DNA of 64,000 nucleotides, taken from the NCBI RefSeq assembly GCF_024055725.1, contig NZ_JAMXMX010000010.1:186001-250000 (forward strand), written 5' to 3'. This document shows, in pieces, positions 52,181-60,950 of the stretch. The position numbers were made by a program, and so were the translations under genes. The DNA comes from Actinoallomurus spadix. GTDB lineage: Bacteria; Actinomycetota; Actinomycetes; Streptosporangiales; Streptosporangiaceae. Below the pieces are notes generated by a model. The model had not been told where the DNA came from. It saw nothing but the letters and a program-made list of their open reading frames with translations, and did not search any database. How positions within the stretch are numbered: position 1 is the first letter of the stretch; each line of letters starts with the position of its first letter.

Positions 52181-53293
52181 TCAGGGGAGGCGGGCGGTGA
52201 GGGTCAGGACGCGCGTGACCTGGGTCGCGGAGAAGTTGTCGTCGCTGATGAGGTGGATGCGGGCCTTCCGGAGACCGGAGGTGTCGACCTGGAGGCCCTC
52301 ATAGTTGTCCAGCAGGGGGTTGGTCTGCGGTCCGGGGCTGGTGGCGCCGAGGGTCGGGCAGTGGACCAGGTCGGAGACCAGTTCCTTGCGAACGATGGCG
52401 CGGGACGGCGCGGCGGAGAGGTTCGCGACCCTGCTCACGTCCGGGGCCCGGTCCGCGTCGCGCACGGCGTACAGCCGGATGGTGTTGCCCTTGGCGGCGT
52501 CGTAGGCCGCTTCGAGGACCAGCAGTCGCCCGTCGCCGTACGCCGCGAGGTCGGCGATCCGGTTGCCGGGGTCGACCCGGTAGCCGATCTGGCGGGTGAG
52601 CCGGTAGCCGCCGCCATGGGGCCGGTACACCAGGATGCGCCGCCACACGCCCTCGCCGGTGGCCGGCGCGTCCCCGCTCAGCGTGCCCTCCATCGCGGCG
52701 TAGACGTGACGCCCGTCCGGCGAGATGGTGAGCCCTTCGAGGGTGGCGTTGACGGTCGCCTCACCGGCCGGGGCGACCCGGAAGCGCGCCGGGACCTCGA
52801 GCGAGCCGCGTTCGCGGCCCTGACGGTCGAACACCCGGATCGACGGTTCGCTCTCCGAGCTGACCAGGAAGTTCCCGTTGGGGAGGACGGCGACGCCCTC
52901 GCCGTCGAAGTCGTTCCCGTCGTAGGCGGTGCCGTCCGGCCTGGTCAGCCCGAGAACGCCGGTGACCTTGGGCGCGGCGGCGTCGCGGAAGAAGAAGAGC
53001 CGGGCGGGCTGGGTGCCGCTGTGGTCCTCCACGGTCACGTACCCGTGGGTGCGCCGGTCGTAGGCGATGGCCGACAGTCCGCCGACCTCGATCCCATTGA
53101 ACACGGTCTTGTTCAGGACGTCGCTGTAGCCGACCGCCGTGGCCGCGGGCGGGCAGGTGGCGGTCGTGCGGGCCGTGCCGGGCGATGTGGCGGCGTCTGC
53201 GGCTCCGGGGACCGCCAGGGTTCCGACGACGGCGACCGGGACCACCGCCGTGGCGATACGGCGAGCGGCACGACGGGTGGCGCGTTGCATCAT
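52181..53293 (-). CDS. Secreted esterase-like phytase-domain protein
   Basis: 370 residues. Signal peptide MMQRATRRAARRIATAVVPV with cleavage near GAADAATS. The mature part is a beta-propeller of the 'esterase-like activity of phytase' family: FNGIEVGGLSAIAYDRRTHG, NDFDGEGVAVLPNGNFLVSS, ATLEGLTISPDGRHVYAAME, VLEAAYDAAKGNTIRLYAV and the end LISDDNFSATQVTRVLTL. Members may release phosphate or hydrolyse esters outside the cell; the true substrate is unclear. Divergent from a PhoD-like phosphatase gene, so both may respond to phosphate; no PHO box was recognised. Confidence 0.85.
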   Translation of the reverse strand: MMQRATRRAARRIATAVVPVAVVGTLAVPGAADAATSPGTARTTATCPPAATAVGYSDVLNKTVFNGIEVGGLSAIAYDRRTHGYVTVEDHSGTQPARLFFFRDAAAPKVTGVLGLTRPDGTAYDGNDFDGEGVAVLPNGNFLVSSESEPSIRVFDRQGRERGSLEVPARFRVAPAGEATVNATLEGLTISPDGRHVYAAMEGTLSGDAPATGEGVWRRILVYRPHGGGYRLTRQIGYRVDPGNRIADLAAYGDGRLLVLEAAYDAAKGNTIRLYAVRDADRAPDVSRVANLSAAPSRAIVRKELVSDLVHCPTLGATSPGPQTNPLLDNYEGLQVDTSGLRKARIHLISDDNFSATQVTRVLTLTARLP

Positions 53294-53446
53294 GAAGAGC
53301 TTTCCCCTCACGTGACAAGAGATCGGCATCACTACGACGCCGAGTAGTTGATCACACCGCGGTGAACGGTCTCCGACCGGCCGCTTGCCGCCCGAAGACG
53401 CGGCTGAGTGGACGTGGTCCCGGTGATAGGGGTAGTCCGTTAGGGC

Positions 53447-55018
53447 ATGACACGACTTGTCCTTGGGCCGATGCTGCGGCACGCCGGGCCTCGTACGGCG
53501 ACGGTGTGGGTGGAGACCGACCGGCCATGCGAGGTCAGCGTCCTCGGCGCCGCAACGCGGACCTTCACCGTCCACGGGCACCACTACGCGCTCGTGGACG
53601 TCGAGGGTCTCACGCCCGGCTCGGACACCCCGTACGAGGTGCTGCTCGACGGTGAGCGGGTGTGGCCGGAGGCCGGGGATCCGCCCGGCCGCATCCGGAC
53701 CCGTACGGCCGATGGGGCGCGGCGGTTCGCGGTCGGGTCGTGCCGGGTCGCGCCGGCGTCGGTGGAGACGCACGGCTTCGACCTGCTGGCGGTGTACGCG
53801 CGGCGGCTGATGGCGGGTGAGGAGCCGCCCGACGAGCTGCTGCTGATCGGCGACCAGGTGTACGCCGACGAGACGGGGCCGGAGATCCGGAGGTTCATCG
53901 CCGCGCGCCGCGACATCGAGCAACCGCCGTACGGGGAGATCGCGGACTTCGAGGAGTACGCGGAGCTGTACCGGCTCGCCTGGGGTGAGGATCCCCTCGT
54001 CCGGTGGCTGCTGGCCACGGTGCCCAGCTCGATGATCTTCGATGACCACGACATCCGCGACGACTGGAACACCTCCGAGACGTGGCGGCGGCAGATGCAC
54101 GCCCAGAGCTGGTGGCAGCGGCGGATCACCGGCGGGCTCGGCGCGTACTGGGTCTACCAGCACCTGGGCAACCTGTCACCGGCGGAGCGCGCCGCCGACC
54201 CGGTCTACCGGAAGGTCCTCGCCGCCGACGGCGACGCGGGCCCGATCGTGGACGAGTTCGCCGGGCGGGCCGACCGGGAGCCGGCGGGAGTCCGGTGGAG
54301 CTACGTCCACGACCACGGGCGGACGAGGCTCGTGGTCGTCGACAGCCGGTGCGGGCGGGTCCTGCGCGACGGCGAACGCGCCATGCTCGACGACGCGGAG
54401 CACGCCTGGCTCGACGAGCAGTGCCGCGCGGACGTCGACCATCTCATCGTCGCGACGTCCCTGCCGTTCCTGCTGCCGAACTCGATCCACGACATCGAGG
54501 CGTGGAACGAGGCGGTCGCGGGCGGCGCGTGGGGCCGGTGGGCGGCGGGTCTCGGTGAACGCCTCCGGCAGGGTGCCGACCTGGAGCACTGGGCGGCGTT
54601 CCAGCGGTCGTTCCGGGCGGTGGCGAACACCCTGCTCGACGTCGCGAACGGGCCGCGGCCGCCGGCGAGCATCACGCTGGTGTCCGGCGACGTGCACTTC
54701 TCCTACCTCGCGCGGGTGCGCGGGACCGGGACGCCGATCTCCCAGGTCGTCTGCTCGCCGCTGCGCAACCCGCTCGTCGGCCGGTTCAAGGTGGCCAACC
54801 AGGCGGCCTGCCGGCGGATCGGTGACCTGCCCGTACGCGCGCTGGCGCGGCTCGCCGGGGTGCGGCGGCCGCCGCTGCGGTGGCGGCTGACCGACGGGCC
54901 GTGGTTCGACAACGCGCTGGCGACCGTACGGGTCGACGGGCGGACGGCCTCCGTCCGCTGGGACTCCGCCGACGCCGAGGACCGCCTCCGCGAGCTGGGC
55001 CGGGCCCGCTTGACCTGA
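53447..55018 (+). CDS. PhoD-like alkaline phosphatase/phosphodiesterase family protein
   Basis: 523 residues. A beta-sandwich N-domain (TATVWVETDRPCEVSVLG) precedes the metallophosphatase core: AVGSCRVAP, ELLLIGDQVYADETG, SSMIFDDHDIRDDWN and ITLVSGDVHFSYLARV supply the metal ligands (Ca/Fe in PhoD). No signal peptide is present, so unlike classical PhoD it is probably cytoplasmic. Some members act on phosphodiesters or teichoic acid. ATG 53447 has no strong ribosome site. The gene is convergent with the TPR gene. Confidence 0.85.
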   Translation: MTRLVLGPMLRHAGPRTATVWVETDRPCEVSVLGAATRTFTVHGHHYALVDVEGLTPGSDTPYEVLLDGERVWPEAGDPPGRIRTRTADGARRFAVGSCRVAPASVETHGFDLLAVYARRLMAGEEPPDELLLIGDQVYADETGPEIRRFIAARRDIEQPPYGEIADFEEYAELYRLAWGEDPLVRWLLATVPSSMIFDDHDIRDDWNTSETWRRQMHAQSWWQRRITGGLGAYWVYQHLGNLSPAERAADPVYRKVLAADGDAGPIVDEFAGRADREPAGVRWSYVHDHGRTRLVVVDSRCGRVLRDGERAMLDDAEHAWLDEQCRADVDHLIVATSLPFLLPNSIHDIEAWNEAVAGGAWGRWAAGLGERLRQGADLEHWAAFQRSFRAVANTLLDVANGPRPPASITLVSGDVHFSYLARVRGTGTPISQVVCSPLRNPLVGRFKVANQAACRRIGDLPVRALARLAGVRRPPLRWRLTDGPWFDNALATVRVDGRTASVRWDSADAEDRLRELGRARLT

Positions 55019-55073
55019 GCCAGGGGTCGGCGGAACCGGCTCAACGCTGAGCCGGGGTCGGCGAACCGGCTCA
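55016..55073. repeat. Duplicated hairpin between convergent genes
   Basis: Two near-identical units, 55016-55043 and 55048-55073, each TGAGCC...GGCTCA around (A)GGGTCGGCG(G)AACC. Units fold singly, and GGCTCA of unit 1 also pairs with TGAGCC of unit 2. They overlap the ends of both flanking genes and probably terminate both. Confidence 0.65.
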
Positions 55074-55646
55074 GCGGAACTGCTCGTCGGGCGCCTCGTC
55101 GGTCTTCTTCAGCAGGTCGTCGAGGAGCGCGTCGTACTCGTCCTCGGGACGGCCGAGGTCGAGGCGGCAGCGGTAGCGGATCCGCAGCAGGCCCTCGAGG
55201 GCGTCCGGGTCGGTCGACCGGGCGAGGTCGGCGCCCTCGGTGGACCAGTCGTGCGCGCCGGCCAGGTCGCCCTGCTCGTGCAGCAGCTCGGCCACGGCGC
55301 GGAAGACCTCCGGGTCCTTCGGGTCGCCGGCGCGCACCTGGTCGATCAGTGCCCGGGCCTCGTCGGTGTGGTTCAGCTCGAAGAGGGCGCCCGCGAGGTA
55401 GATGCGCGGATCGCCGTAGGTCTCTCCGCCGTCCTCCAGCGCGCGGCGATACGCCTCCGCGGCCTTCTCGTGGTCTCCGGCGTGCTGCCACTGTTCACCG
55501 GCACGCAGCAACAGGTCGGCGCGGGAGACGTCGCCTGAGGCCGTATCGGCCAGTTCGATGAACCGTGTCGCCGCAGCGGCGTGATCACCGGTGCGGAGAG
55601 TCTCGAACTCGAGGTCATCGAGGTCGTCTTCGGTCACATGCGTCAC
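55071..55646 (-). CDS. Tetratricopeptide-repeat protein
   Basis: 191 residues, acidic. TPR-like helices are visible: AATRFIELADTASGDVSRAD, GEQWQHAGDHEKAAEAYRRA, YLAGALFELNHTDEARALID, VAELLHEQGDLAGAHDWSTE. Such proteins scaffold complexes; partner unknown. The start could be GTG 55646 (TAGCGT 7 bases before it, leaderless) or GTG 55637 (AAGGTG 8 bases before). Monocistronic. Confidence 0.75.
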   Translation of the reverse strand: MTHVTEDDLDDLEFETLRTGDHAAAATRFIELADTASGDVSRADLLLRAGEQWQHAGDHEKAAEAYRRALEDGGETYGDPRIYLAGALFELNHTDEARALIDQVRAGDPKDPEVFRAVAELLHEQGDLAGAHDWSTEGADLARSTDPDALEGLLRIRYRCRLDLGRPEDEYDALLDDLLKKTDEAPDEQFR

Positions 55647-55752
55647 CTTCTAGACGCTACCCGGCGTACCTGCTGCGAATCTGGTCAATTGGGATGATCG
55701 TTCGACCAGAACCGGGCCGGGCCGGCCCGGCCGGTACAGAACGTTACCGCGC

Positions 55753-56922
55753 TCAGCTGCGCCGCGAGCGTTCCAGCGCGTCCCAGAAGCCGCGTCGCAG
55801 GGCGTGCCGCACCTCGTCGTGCAGCAGGAAGTCGATCGGCAGGGACGAGCCCTGCAGGAGCCGTGCCTCCAGGTCCGAGGGCATCCGCGGCTTGCGGGCC
55901 AGCACCGCCTCCAGCCACAGGGCGGGCGCGTCGCGGGCCACCGACTCGCCGAACTCCTGGCCCTCCTTGTGCGCCGCCTTCACGGCGTCGGCCAGGGTCG
56001 GAGTGGACTGCTGCACCGGCGTCGGCGTGATCTGCTGCGGGCCGGTGTACGGGCCGACCGGCTGCTGGGGGTACTGCGGGCCGCTGTTGTTGCCGGTCGC
56101 CGGGGAGCCGGCCGTGGGCATCGAGGGCGCCGGCGGCGTCGGGGCCGAGTGGGTGGGCGCGGGGCGCAGCGGCGGCGTGGAGGTGCTCGGCTGACCGGGG
56201 CTGGAGTGGCGGCCGAGGCTCGACGAGGTGGTGCTGCCGGCGGTGGACCCGAGCGAGGGCGTCGCGGTGATCGGCGTGCTCGGCGGCGCGGCGCCGTGCT
56301 GCGGGGACGGCCGGAGCGGGGCCAGGGCGCCGCCCGAGCCGTTGGACGACTGGCCGTTGGCCAGCGGCGCGGACGAGGTGTCCACGCCGGCCAGCAGGTT
56401 GACGTACGGCCGGAGGTGACCGGAGCCGATCTCGATGAGGTCGTCGCACTCCTGCCGGAGCACCCGCGAGATGGTCCAGTTGCCGTCGACGGCGACGTGC
56501 ACGACCGTGACGCGGACGCCGAGGTCCTGCGCGTCGGCGATCACCTGGGCGAGGTCCTCGTCGCCGCTGACGATGACGGCGTCGGCGACCCCGCCGTTGC
56601 GGGCGAGCGTCATCAGGTCGCGGTGGATCTCGGTGTCGACGCCCTCGCGGCGTCCCGGGCGGATGCGGGAGAGCCGCAGCTTGATGCCCGGCAGGTCCGC
56701 CAGCGCGTCGTGCTCGGGCGTGCGGCGGCCCTCGACCGTCGCCTCGTACCAGTAGCAGCGCAGCAGCGGCAGGCCGGTGCGCTCTCGCGCGAGGTTGCCG
56801 AGGAGCTGCAGCACGCCTGCGAAATCCCACGACACGGACTCGCGACGGCGGGTTCCGTGCACCGCCATCGCGCCGTCGGCCAGCAGATAGCCGGCATCTA
56901 CGAACAGCGCACAGCGATCCAC
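55753..56922 (-). CDS. NYN-domain RNase-like protein with LOTUS/OST-like tail
   Basis: 389 residues. Residues 1-155 are a NYN (PIN-like) nuclease domain: ALFVDAGYLLADGA, DTEIHRDLMTLARNGGVADA, VIVSGDEDLAQVIADAQDLG, which supply acidic metal-binding residues (Asp 8, Asp/Glu near 90, Asp 114-116). A Pro/Ser/Thr-rich linker (190-310) leads to a C-terminal helical part (KAAHKEGQEFGESVARDAPA, LLQGSSLPIDFLLHDEVRHA). Actinomycete NYN proteins of this make-up are assumed to be endoribonucleases. GTG 56922 has AAGGGGCGG upstream. Confidence 0.8.
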   Translation of the reverse strand: MDRCALFVDAGYLLADGAMAVHGTRRRESVSWDFAGVLQLLGNLARERTGLPLLRCYWYEATVEGRRTPEHDALADLPGIKLRLSRIRPGRREGVDTEIHRDLMTLARNGGVADAVIVSGDEDLAQVIADAQDLGVRVTVVHVAVDGNWTISRVLRQECDDLIEIGSGHLRPYVNLLAGVDTSSAPLANGQSSNGSGGALAPLRPSPQHGAAPPSTPITATPSLGSTAGSTTSSSLGRHSSPGQPSTSTPPLRPAPTHSAPTPPAPSMPTAGSPATGNNSGPQYPQQPVGPYTGPQQITPTPVQQSTPTLADAVKAAHKEGQEFGESVARDAPALWLEAVLARKPRMPSDLEARLLQGSSLPIDFLLHDEVRHALRRGFWDALERSRRS

Positions 56923-57338
56923 GCGACACCGCCCCTTTCTCGGCACGAGACCCTTATCAGTGACTCATGGGTGAGCTTTCGAGCCGGCGAGCGACCTCGG
57001 GCACTACAGCGTAGTCAAGTCCGTCGTCGGCGTGGGCCGATCCAATGATCGGCCGCTCCTGCAGATTATGGGGGAAATGTGGCTTCCCGGACCCGGGCAG
57101 CCGCGCTCCTTCCGCGTGTCAACGTTGACTCGTCGCTCGCCACTGTATGACGGGGAGCCCCGCGACACGGCTGACTTGGGAAGACCACCGAACCCGGATG
57201 CCCGATGGGCGACGGTACCACCCGCTTCACGCAGCGGGAACACCCCGCGTCTCTGCCCCGGCGGACACAGTGATCACCCCTTACGGACAGGCCTTGCGGA
57301 CGCGCGCGCTCCGCGTGTCGCGCGCTCCCCTCACCGGC
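56923..57338. other. Intergenic region without a gene
   Basis: It contains GGCCGATC-CAAT-GATCGGCC (57035-57054) and the perfect palindrome GTCAACGTTGAC (57118-57129), both possible regulator sites or hairpins. It is upstream of the NYN gene and downstream of the hydrolase gene. No coding frame was convincing. Confidence 0.5.
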
Positions 57339-57986
57339 TCACAGGGCCGCGATCAGCTCGGTCAAAGCCCGGGCCGTCGCCTCGGGGTCGGTGACGGCGG
57401 CGAAGTGCCCCCCGGCCGTTTCGGCGACCGTCCAGCCGCGCAGCCTCGCCTGCGCGGCCTGCCGCTCGTACGCCTCGGAGGTTCGCAGGAATCCGCAGGG
57501 CGCGTCCGGCCAGTCCTGCGGCATCGGCAGCGCCTCGGCGAAGAACTCCTCGTCGCGCGGGCGCGGGAGCACCCCGGTCGGCGGGTCCTCGTCGGGGAAC
57601 CGCCCGCCGTTCTTCAGCGCCTCGGCGAACTCCGGCCCGAACGCCCCCACCTGGTCCAGGCGGCTCGACCCCGCCGGGGGCGGGAGCTCCGCGTCGACGA
57701 AGACGTATCCGCCGACCAGGCGGTGCGCCGCGCGCTGGGCCGCGCCGACCGGTGGCAGCAGCGGGCCCGCGCCGCCGTGGCCGACCAGGACGACGGGCGC
57801 CCGCGCGCCCGCCCGGGTGATCTCCAGCGCCGCGCAGGCGACGTAACGGCCCGCGTACGGCGGCCGGTCGTCGTCGGTGACCTCCGGCACCACGACGTCG
57901 TACGGTCCGAGCGCCTCGGCGAGAGCGCCCCAGGCGGACGCGGTGGTCAGCGGGCTGTGCAGCAGGACGATGGTGCCGGGTGTCAT
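57339..57986 (-). CDS. Alpha/beta-hydrolase
   Basis: 215 residues. The opening IVLLHSPLTTASAWGALAEA, the nucleophile elbow region VVLVGHGGAGPLLPPV and the late GWTVAETAGGHFAAVTDP (His) match the alpha/beta-hydrolase fold. The elbow reads GHGGAG and not GxSxG, so the nucleophilic Ser is missing; the protein may be inactive or work differently. The start is 18 bases from the start of pyrE, divergent. Confidence 0.75.
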   Translation of the reverse strand: MTPGTIVLLHSPLTTASAWGALAEALGPYDVVVPEVTDDDRPPYAGRYVACAALEITRAGARAPVVLVGHGGAGPLLPPVGAAQRAAHRLVGGYVFVDAELPPPAGSSRLDQVGAFGPEFAEALKNGGRFPDEDPPTGVLPRPRDEEFFAEALPMPQDWPDAPCGFLRTSEAYERQAAQARLRGWTVAETAGGHFAAVTDPEATARALTELIAAL

Positions 57987-58004
57987 GTGGATAGAGTTTC
58001 ACCC
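57987..58004. promoter_or_regulatory. 18-bp divergent start region with pyrE -10 box
   Basis: TAGAGT (57992-57997) is followed by 7 bases and the pyrE ATG, a leaderless promoter. The whole space between the two divergent start codons is 18 bases, so the pyrE -35 lies inside the hydrolase gene and the hydrolase promoter inside pyrE. Confidence 0.6.
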
Positions 58005-58541
58005 ATGACGGAGCGCGACGATCTCCTGGCCGAGATCAAGAGCAAGGCCGTGGTCCACGGCAGGGTGGTCCTGTCGTCCGGCCGGGAGGCCGACTTCTAC
58101 GTCGACCTGCGCCGCGTGACCCTCGACGGGCACGCCGCGCCCCTCGTCGGGCGGGCGATGCTCGACCTCACCGAGGACCTCGGCTACGAGGCGGTCGGCG
58201 GGCTGACGCTCGGCGCCGATCCGGTGGCCACCGCGATGCTGCACGCCGCCGCCGCGCGCGGGCGGCACCTGGACGCGTTCGTCGTCCGCAAGGCGGGCAA
58301 GGCACACGGGCTGCAGCGGCGCGTCGAGGGGCCCGACGTCGCCGGGCGGCGGGTGCTCGCGGTGGAGGACACCTCCACGACCGGGAACTCGGTGCTGACC
58401 GCGGTCGAGGCGCTGCGCGAGGCGGGCGCCGAGGTGGTCGGCGTGGCCACCATCGTCGAGCGCGGAGCGGGGCCGCGGATCGCGGAGACGGGGCTGGAGT
58501 ACCGCTCGGTCTTCACCCTGGACGACCTCGGCCTCGGCTGA
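58005..58541 (+). CDS. pyrE: Orotate phosphoribosyltransferase
   Basis: 178 residues. The PRPP motif is RVLAVEDTSTTGNS; orotate-binding parts are AVVHGRVVLSSGREADFYVD and FVVRKAGKAHGLQRRVEGPD. It converts orotate and PRPP to OMP in pyrimidine synthesis. Length and motifs are those of actinomycete PyrE. The start is ATG 58005, 7 bases after TAGAGT, without ribosome site; longer versions of the frame have no support. Confidence 0.95.
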   Translation: MTERDDLLAEIKSKAVVHGRVVLSSGREADFYVDLRRVTLDGHAAPLVGRAMLDLTEDLGYEAVGGLTLGADPVATAMLHAAAARGRHLDAFVVRKAGKAHGLQRRVEGPDVAGRRVLAVEDTSTTGNSVLTAVEALREAGAEVVGVATIVERGAGPRIAETGLEYRSVFTLDDLGLG

Positions 58542-58548
58542 GACGCCG

Positions 58549-59019
58549 TTACCTGCTCCTGGCCGGCGCGTGGTAGGTACGCTGCTGGCCGCGCCGGCCC
58601 TTCGGCTGCTGCTGTCCGTTGATGACGACGCTGACCGTGCTCGCGTCGTCGACCTGGAGGATCAGCCGGGTGCCGGTGTAGCGGCGGCGCTCGCCGCGGC
58701 TCAGCGCGCCGTGGGCGATGACGTCGGTGGCCGTGGGCCCGGCGACGTAGATCTGACACTGGGCGACCAGGCACTGCACGTCGATCTCGTTGCCCGACTG
58801 GGCGCTCGGTGCGCTCCGCTTGGACCTGCCCGCGTCGGTGGGCGTGACCGCGCTGGACGACGGCTCGGGCACGGACGACGCCGTCTTGGACGCGTCCTTG
58901 GTGAGCGCGCCCCAGAGCGAGATGCCACCGACTATCACGAGACCCAGCGCCAGAGTGACGGCGAGGACCGCGATGGCTATGCGTGCGAGACCCATGGGGT
59001 CTGATCGGTGACGTCCCAC
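58549..59019 (-). CDS. Small single-pass membrane protein
   Basis: 156 residues. One transmembrane helix near the N-terminus (IAIAVLAVTLALGLVIVGGI), a Ser/Thr/Pro linker, then an extracytoplasmic domain with a close Cys pair (VQCLVAQCQIYVAGPTATDV) and TGTRLILQVDDASTVSVVIN. The C-terminal domain resembles the DUF4115 part of RodZ-like proteins. TAACCT stands 6 bases before GTG 59019 (leaderless); ATG 58995 is the alternative. Convergent with pyrE, 7 bases between stops. Confidence 0.65.
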   Translation of the reverse strand: MGRHRSDPMGLARIAIAVLAVTLALGLVIVGGISLWGALTKDASKTASSVPEPSSSAVTPTDAGRSKRSAPSAQSGNEIDVQCLVAQCQIYVAGPTATDVIAHGALSRGERRRYTGTRLILQVDDASTVSVVINGQQQPKGRRGQQRTYHAPARSR

Positions 59020-59047
59020 AGGGGGAGGTTAGCGATAACCGGGGCCG

Positions 59048-59737
59048 TCAGCGACGGTGACGGCCAGATGGCATCGCCGTCTTTCGCCCGTCACCGCCCT
59101 GGCCTGGCTTCTTGGGACCTCTGATGATCTCCCGGATCACCGGGATCACCGAGATCAGGACGGCCACGGCGACGACGGGAAGGATGTACTTGTCGATCCC
59201 CTTGACCCGATCGCCGAGGAACCGGCCGAGCAGGATGATGGTCTCGGTCCAGAGGACCGCGCCGATCGTGTTGAAGACGAAGAACCGGCTCGCCGACATC
59301 TCCAGCATCCCGGCGAGCGGGTTGAGGAAGGTCCGCACGACCGGGGCGAAGCGGGCCAGCACGACGGCCTTGGCCGGGCCGAACTTGTTGAAGTAGTGCT
59401 CGGCCTTCTCGACGTGGTCCTGCCGGAAGAGCCGCGAGTCGGGCCGGTCGAACAGCTTCCGGCCGTACTTCGCGCCGAGGAAGTGCCCCACCTGGGCGCC
59501 CGCGATCGCGCACAGCGGCGCGCCGATCAGGAGGGCGGGCAGCGGCAGCGGCGAGATGTGGTTGGCGGTCGCGGCGGACGTCGTGCTGAAGACGCCCGCG
59601 GTGACCAGCAACGTGTCACCGGGCAGGAAGAACCCGATGAGCAGTCCGGTCTCGGCGAAGATGACGGCGAGGATGCCCACGAGCCCGAAGGTCGCGATGA
59701 GGGAGTGGGGATCCAGGAGATTCACGGCGAGGGCCAC
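59048..59737 (-). CDS. dedA: DedA-family membrane protein
   Basis: 229 residues. Typical DedA sequence: LVGILAVIFAETGLLIGFFLPGD, GAPLCAIAGAQVGHFLGAKYG, VEKAEHYFNKFGPAKAVVLA, RFAPVVRTFLNPLAGMLEM. The conserved G/R motif is FAPVVRT. DedA proteins transport or flip lipids such as undecaprenyl phosphate and keep the proton balance. TACCCT is 6 bases before GTG 59737, so a leaderless start was chosen rather than a longer frame. A basic tail (GPKKPGQGGDGRK) ends the protein. Confidence 0.9.
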   Translation of the reverse strand: MALAVNLLDPHSLIATFGLVGILAVIFAETGLLIGFFLPGDTLLVTAGVFSTTSAATANHISPLPLPALLIGAPLCAIAGAQVGHFLGAKYGRKLFDRPDSRLFRQDHVEKAEHYFNKFGPAKAVVLARFAPVVRTFLNPLAGMLEMSASRFFVFNTIGAVLWTETIILLGRFLGDRVKGIDKYILPVVAVAVLISVIPVIREIIRGPKKPGQGGDGRKTAMPSGRHRR

Positions 59738-59838
59738 GGGCTGAGGGTACCGGTAGGCGTGCCATGTCAGGGCCGGGCGCGGATTTCGGGATACTGGAGT
59801 CGAGCCGGCCGGGAGCCATGCCCAAGGAAGGAAGAGCC

Positions 59839-60861
59839 ATGCCCATCGCGACCCCAGAGGTTTACGCGGAGATGCTCGATCGGGCAAAGCGTCAGGGCTT
59901 CGCCTACCCCGCGATCAACGTCACTTCGAGCCAGACGCTGAACGCCGCCCTGCGCGGGTTCGCCGAGGCGGAGAGCGACGGGATCATCCAGGTCTCGACC
60001 GGCGGTGCGGAGTTCCTCTCCGGCACCACCGTGAAGGACATGGTCACGGGTGCGACGGCGCTTGCGGAGTACGCGCGTGTCGTCGCCGAGAAGTACCCGG
60101 TGCAGATCGCGCTGCACACCGACCACTGCCCGAAGAACAAGCTCGACGGCTTCATGAAGCCGCTGATCAAGATTTCGCAGGAGCGGGTGGCCCGCGGCGA
60201 GGAGCCGCTGTTCCAGTCGCACATGTGGGACGGTTCGGCCGTTCCGCTCGAGGAGAACCTCCAGATCGCGGCCGAGCTCATCGAGGAGTGCGCGAAGGCC
60301 CGCGTGATCATGGAGATGGAGATCGGTGTCGTCGGCGGCGAGGAGGACGGCGTCGTCGGCGAGATCAACGAGAAGCTCTACACCACGCCGGGCGACGCCC
60401 TGGCGACGGTGGAGGCCGTCGGTCTCGGCGAGAAGGGTCGTTACCTCCTCGCCGCGACGTTCGGCAACGTGCACGGCGTCTACAAGCCGGGTCACGTGAA
60501 GCTGCGGCCGGAGGTCCTGAAGGAGATCCAGGAGGTCGTCGGCGCGCAGCACGGCAAGGAGAGCCCGTTCGACCTGGTCTTCCACGGCGGCTCCGGCTCC
60601 ACGCTGGAGGAGATCCGGGAGGCGGTGTCGTACGGCGTGGTGAAGATGAACATCGACACCGACACGCAGTACGCCTTCACCCGGCCGGTCGCCGACCACA
60701 TGTTCAAGAACTACGACGGCGTTCTGAAGATCGACGGCGAGGTCGGCAACAAGAAGGCCTATGACCCGCGCGCCTACGGCAAGGCCGCCGAGGCGGGCAT
60801 GGCCCAGCGCGTGGTCGAGGCCTGTGAGCACCTCCTCTCCCAGGGCACGAAGATCAAGTAA
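59839..60861 (+). CDS. fba: Fructose-bisphosphate aldolase, class II
   Basis: 340 residues. The zinc ligands lie in QIALHTDHCPKNK, GNVHGVYKPGHVKL and DLVFHGGSGSTLEEI; the phosphate-binding part is KMNIDTDTQYAFTRP. It cleaves fructose-1,6-bisphosphate in glycolysis and runs backwards in gluconeogenesis. ATG 59839 follows AAGGAAGGAAG. Location near pyrE, dedA and DUF3151 is conserved among actinomycetes. Confidence 0.97.
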   Translation: MPIATPEVYAEMLDRAKRQGFAYPAINVTSSQTLNAALRGFAEAESDGIIQVSTGGAEFLSGTTVKDMVTGATALAEYARVVAEKYPVQIALHTDHCPKNKLDGFMKPLIKISQERVARGEEPLFQSHMWDGSAVPLEENLQIAAELIEECAKARVIMEMEIGVVGGEEDGVVGEINEKLYTTPGDALATVEAVGLGEKGRYLLAATFGNVHGVYKPGHVKLRPEVLKEIQEVVGAQHGKESPFDLVFHGGSGSTLEEIREAVSYGVVKMNIDTDTQYAFTRPVADHMFKNYDGVLKIDGEVGNKKAYDPRAYGKAAEAGMAQRVVEACEHLLSQGTKIK

Positions 60862-60882
60862 CACGTCCCGGAGGCGACGTGC

Positions 60883-60911
60883 GGGGACGGCCGGCCGAAC
60901 CGGCCGTCCCC
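60883..60911 (+). terminator. Terminator of fba
   Basis: GGGGACGGCCGG (60883-60894) and CCGGCCGTCCCC (60900-60911), a perfect 12-bp stem 21 bases after the stop, with GTTGTTT beyond. Confidence 0.85.
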
Positions 60912-60950
60912 GCGTTGTTTGACGAAACCCGGCGACCTACGCTGGGTTTC

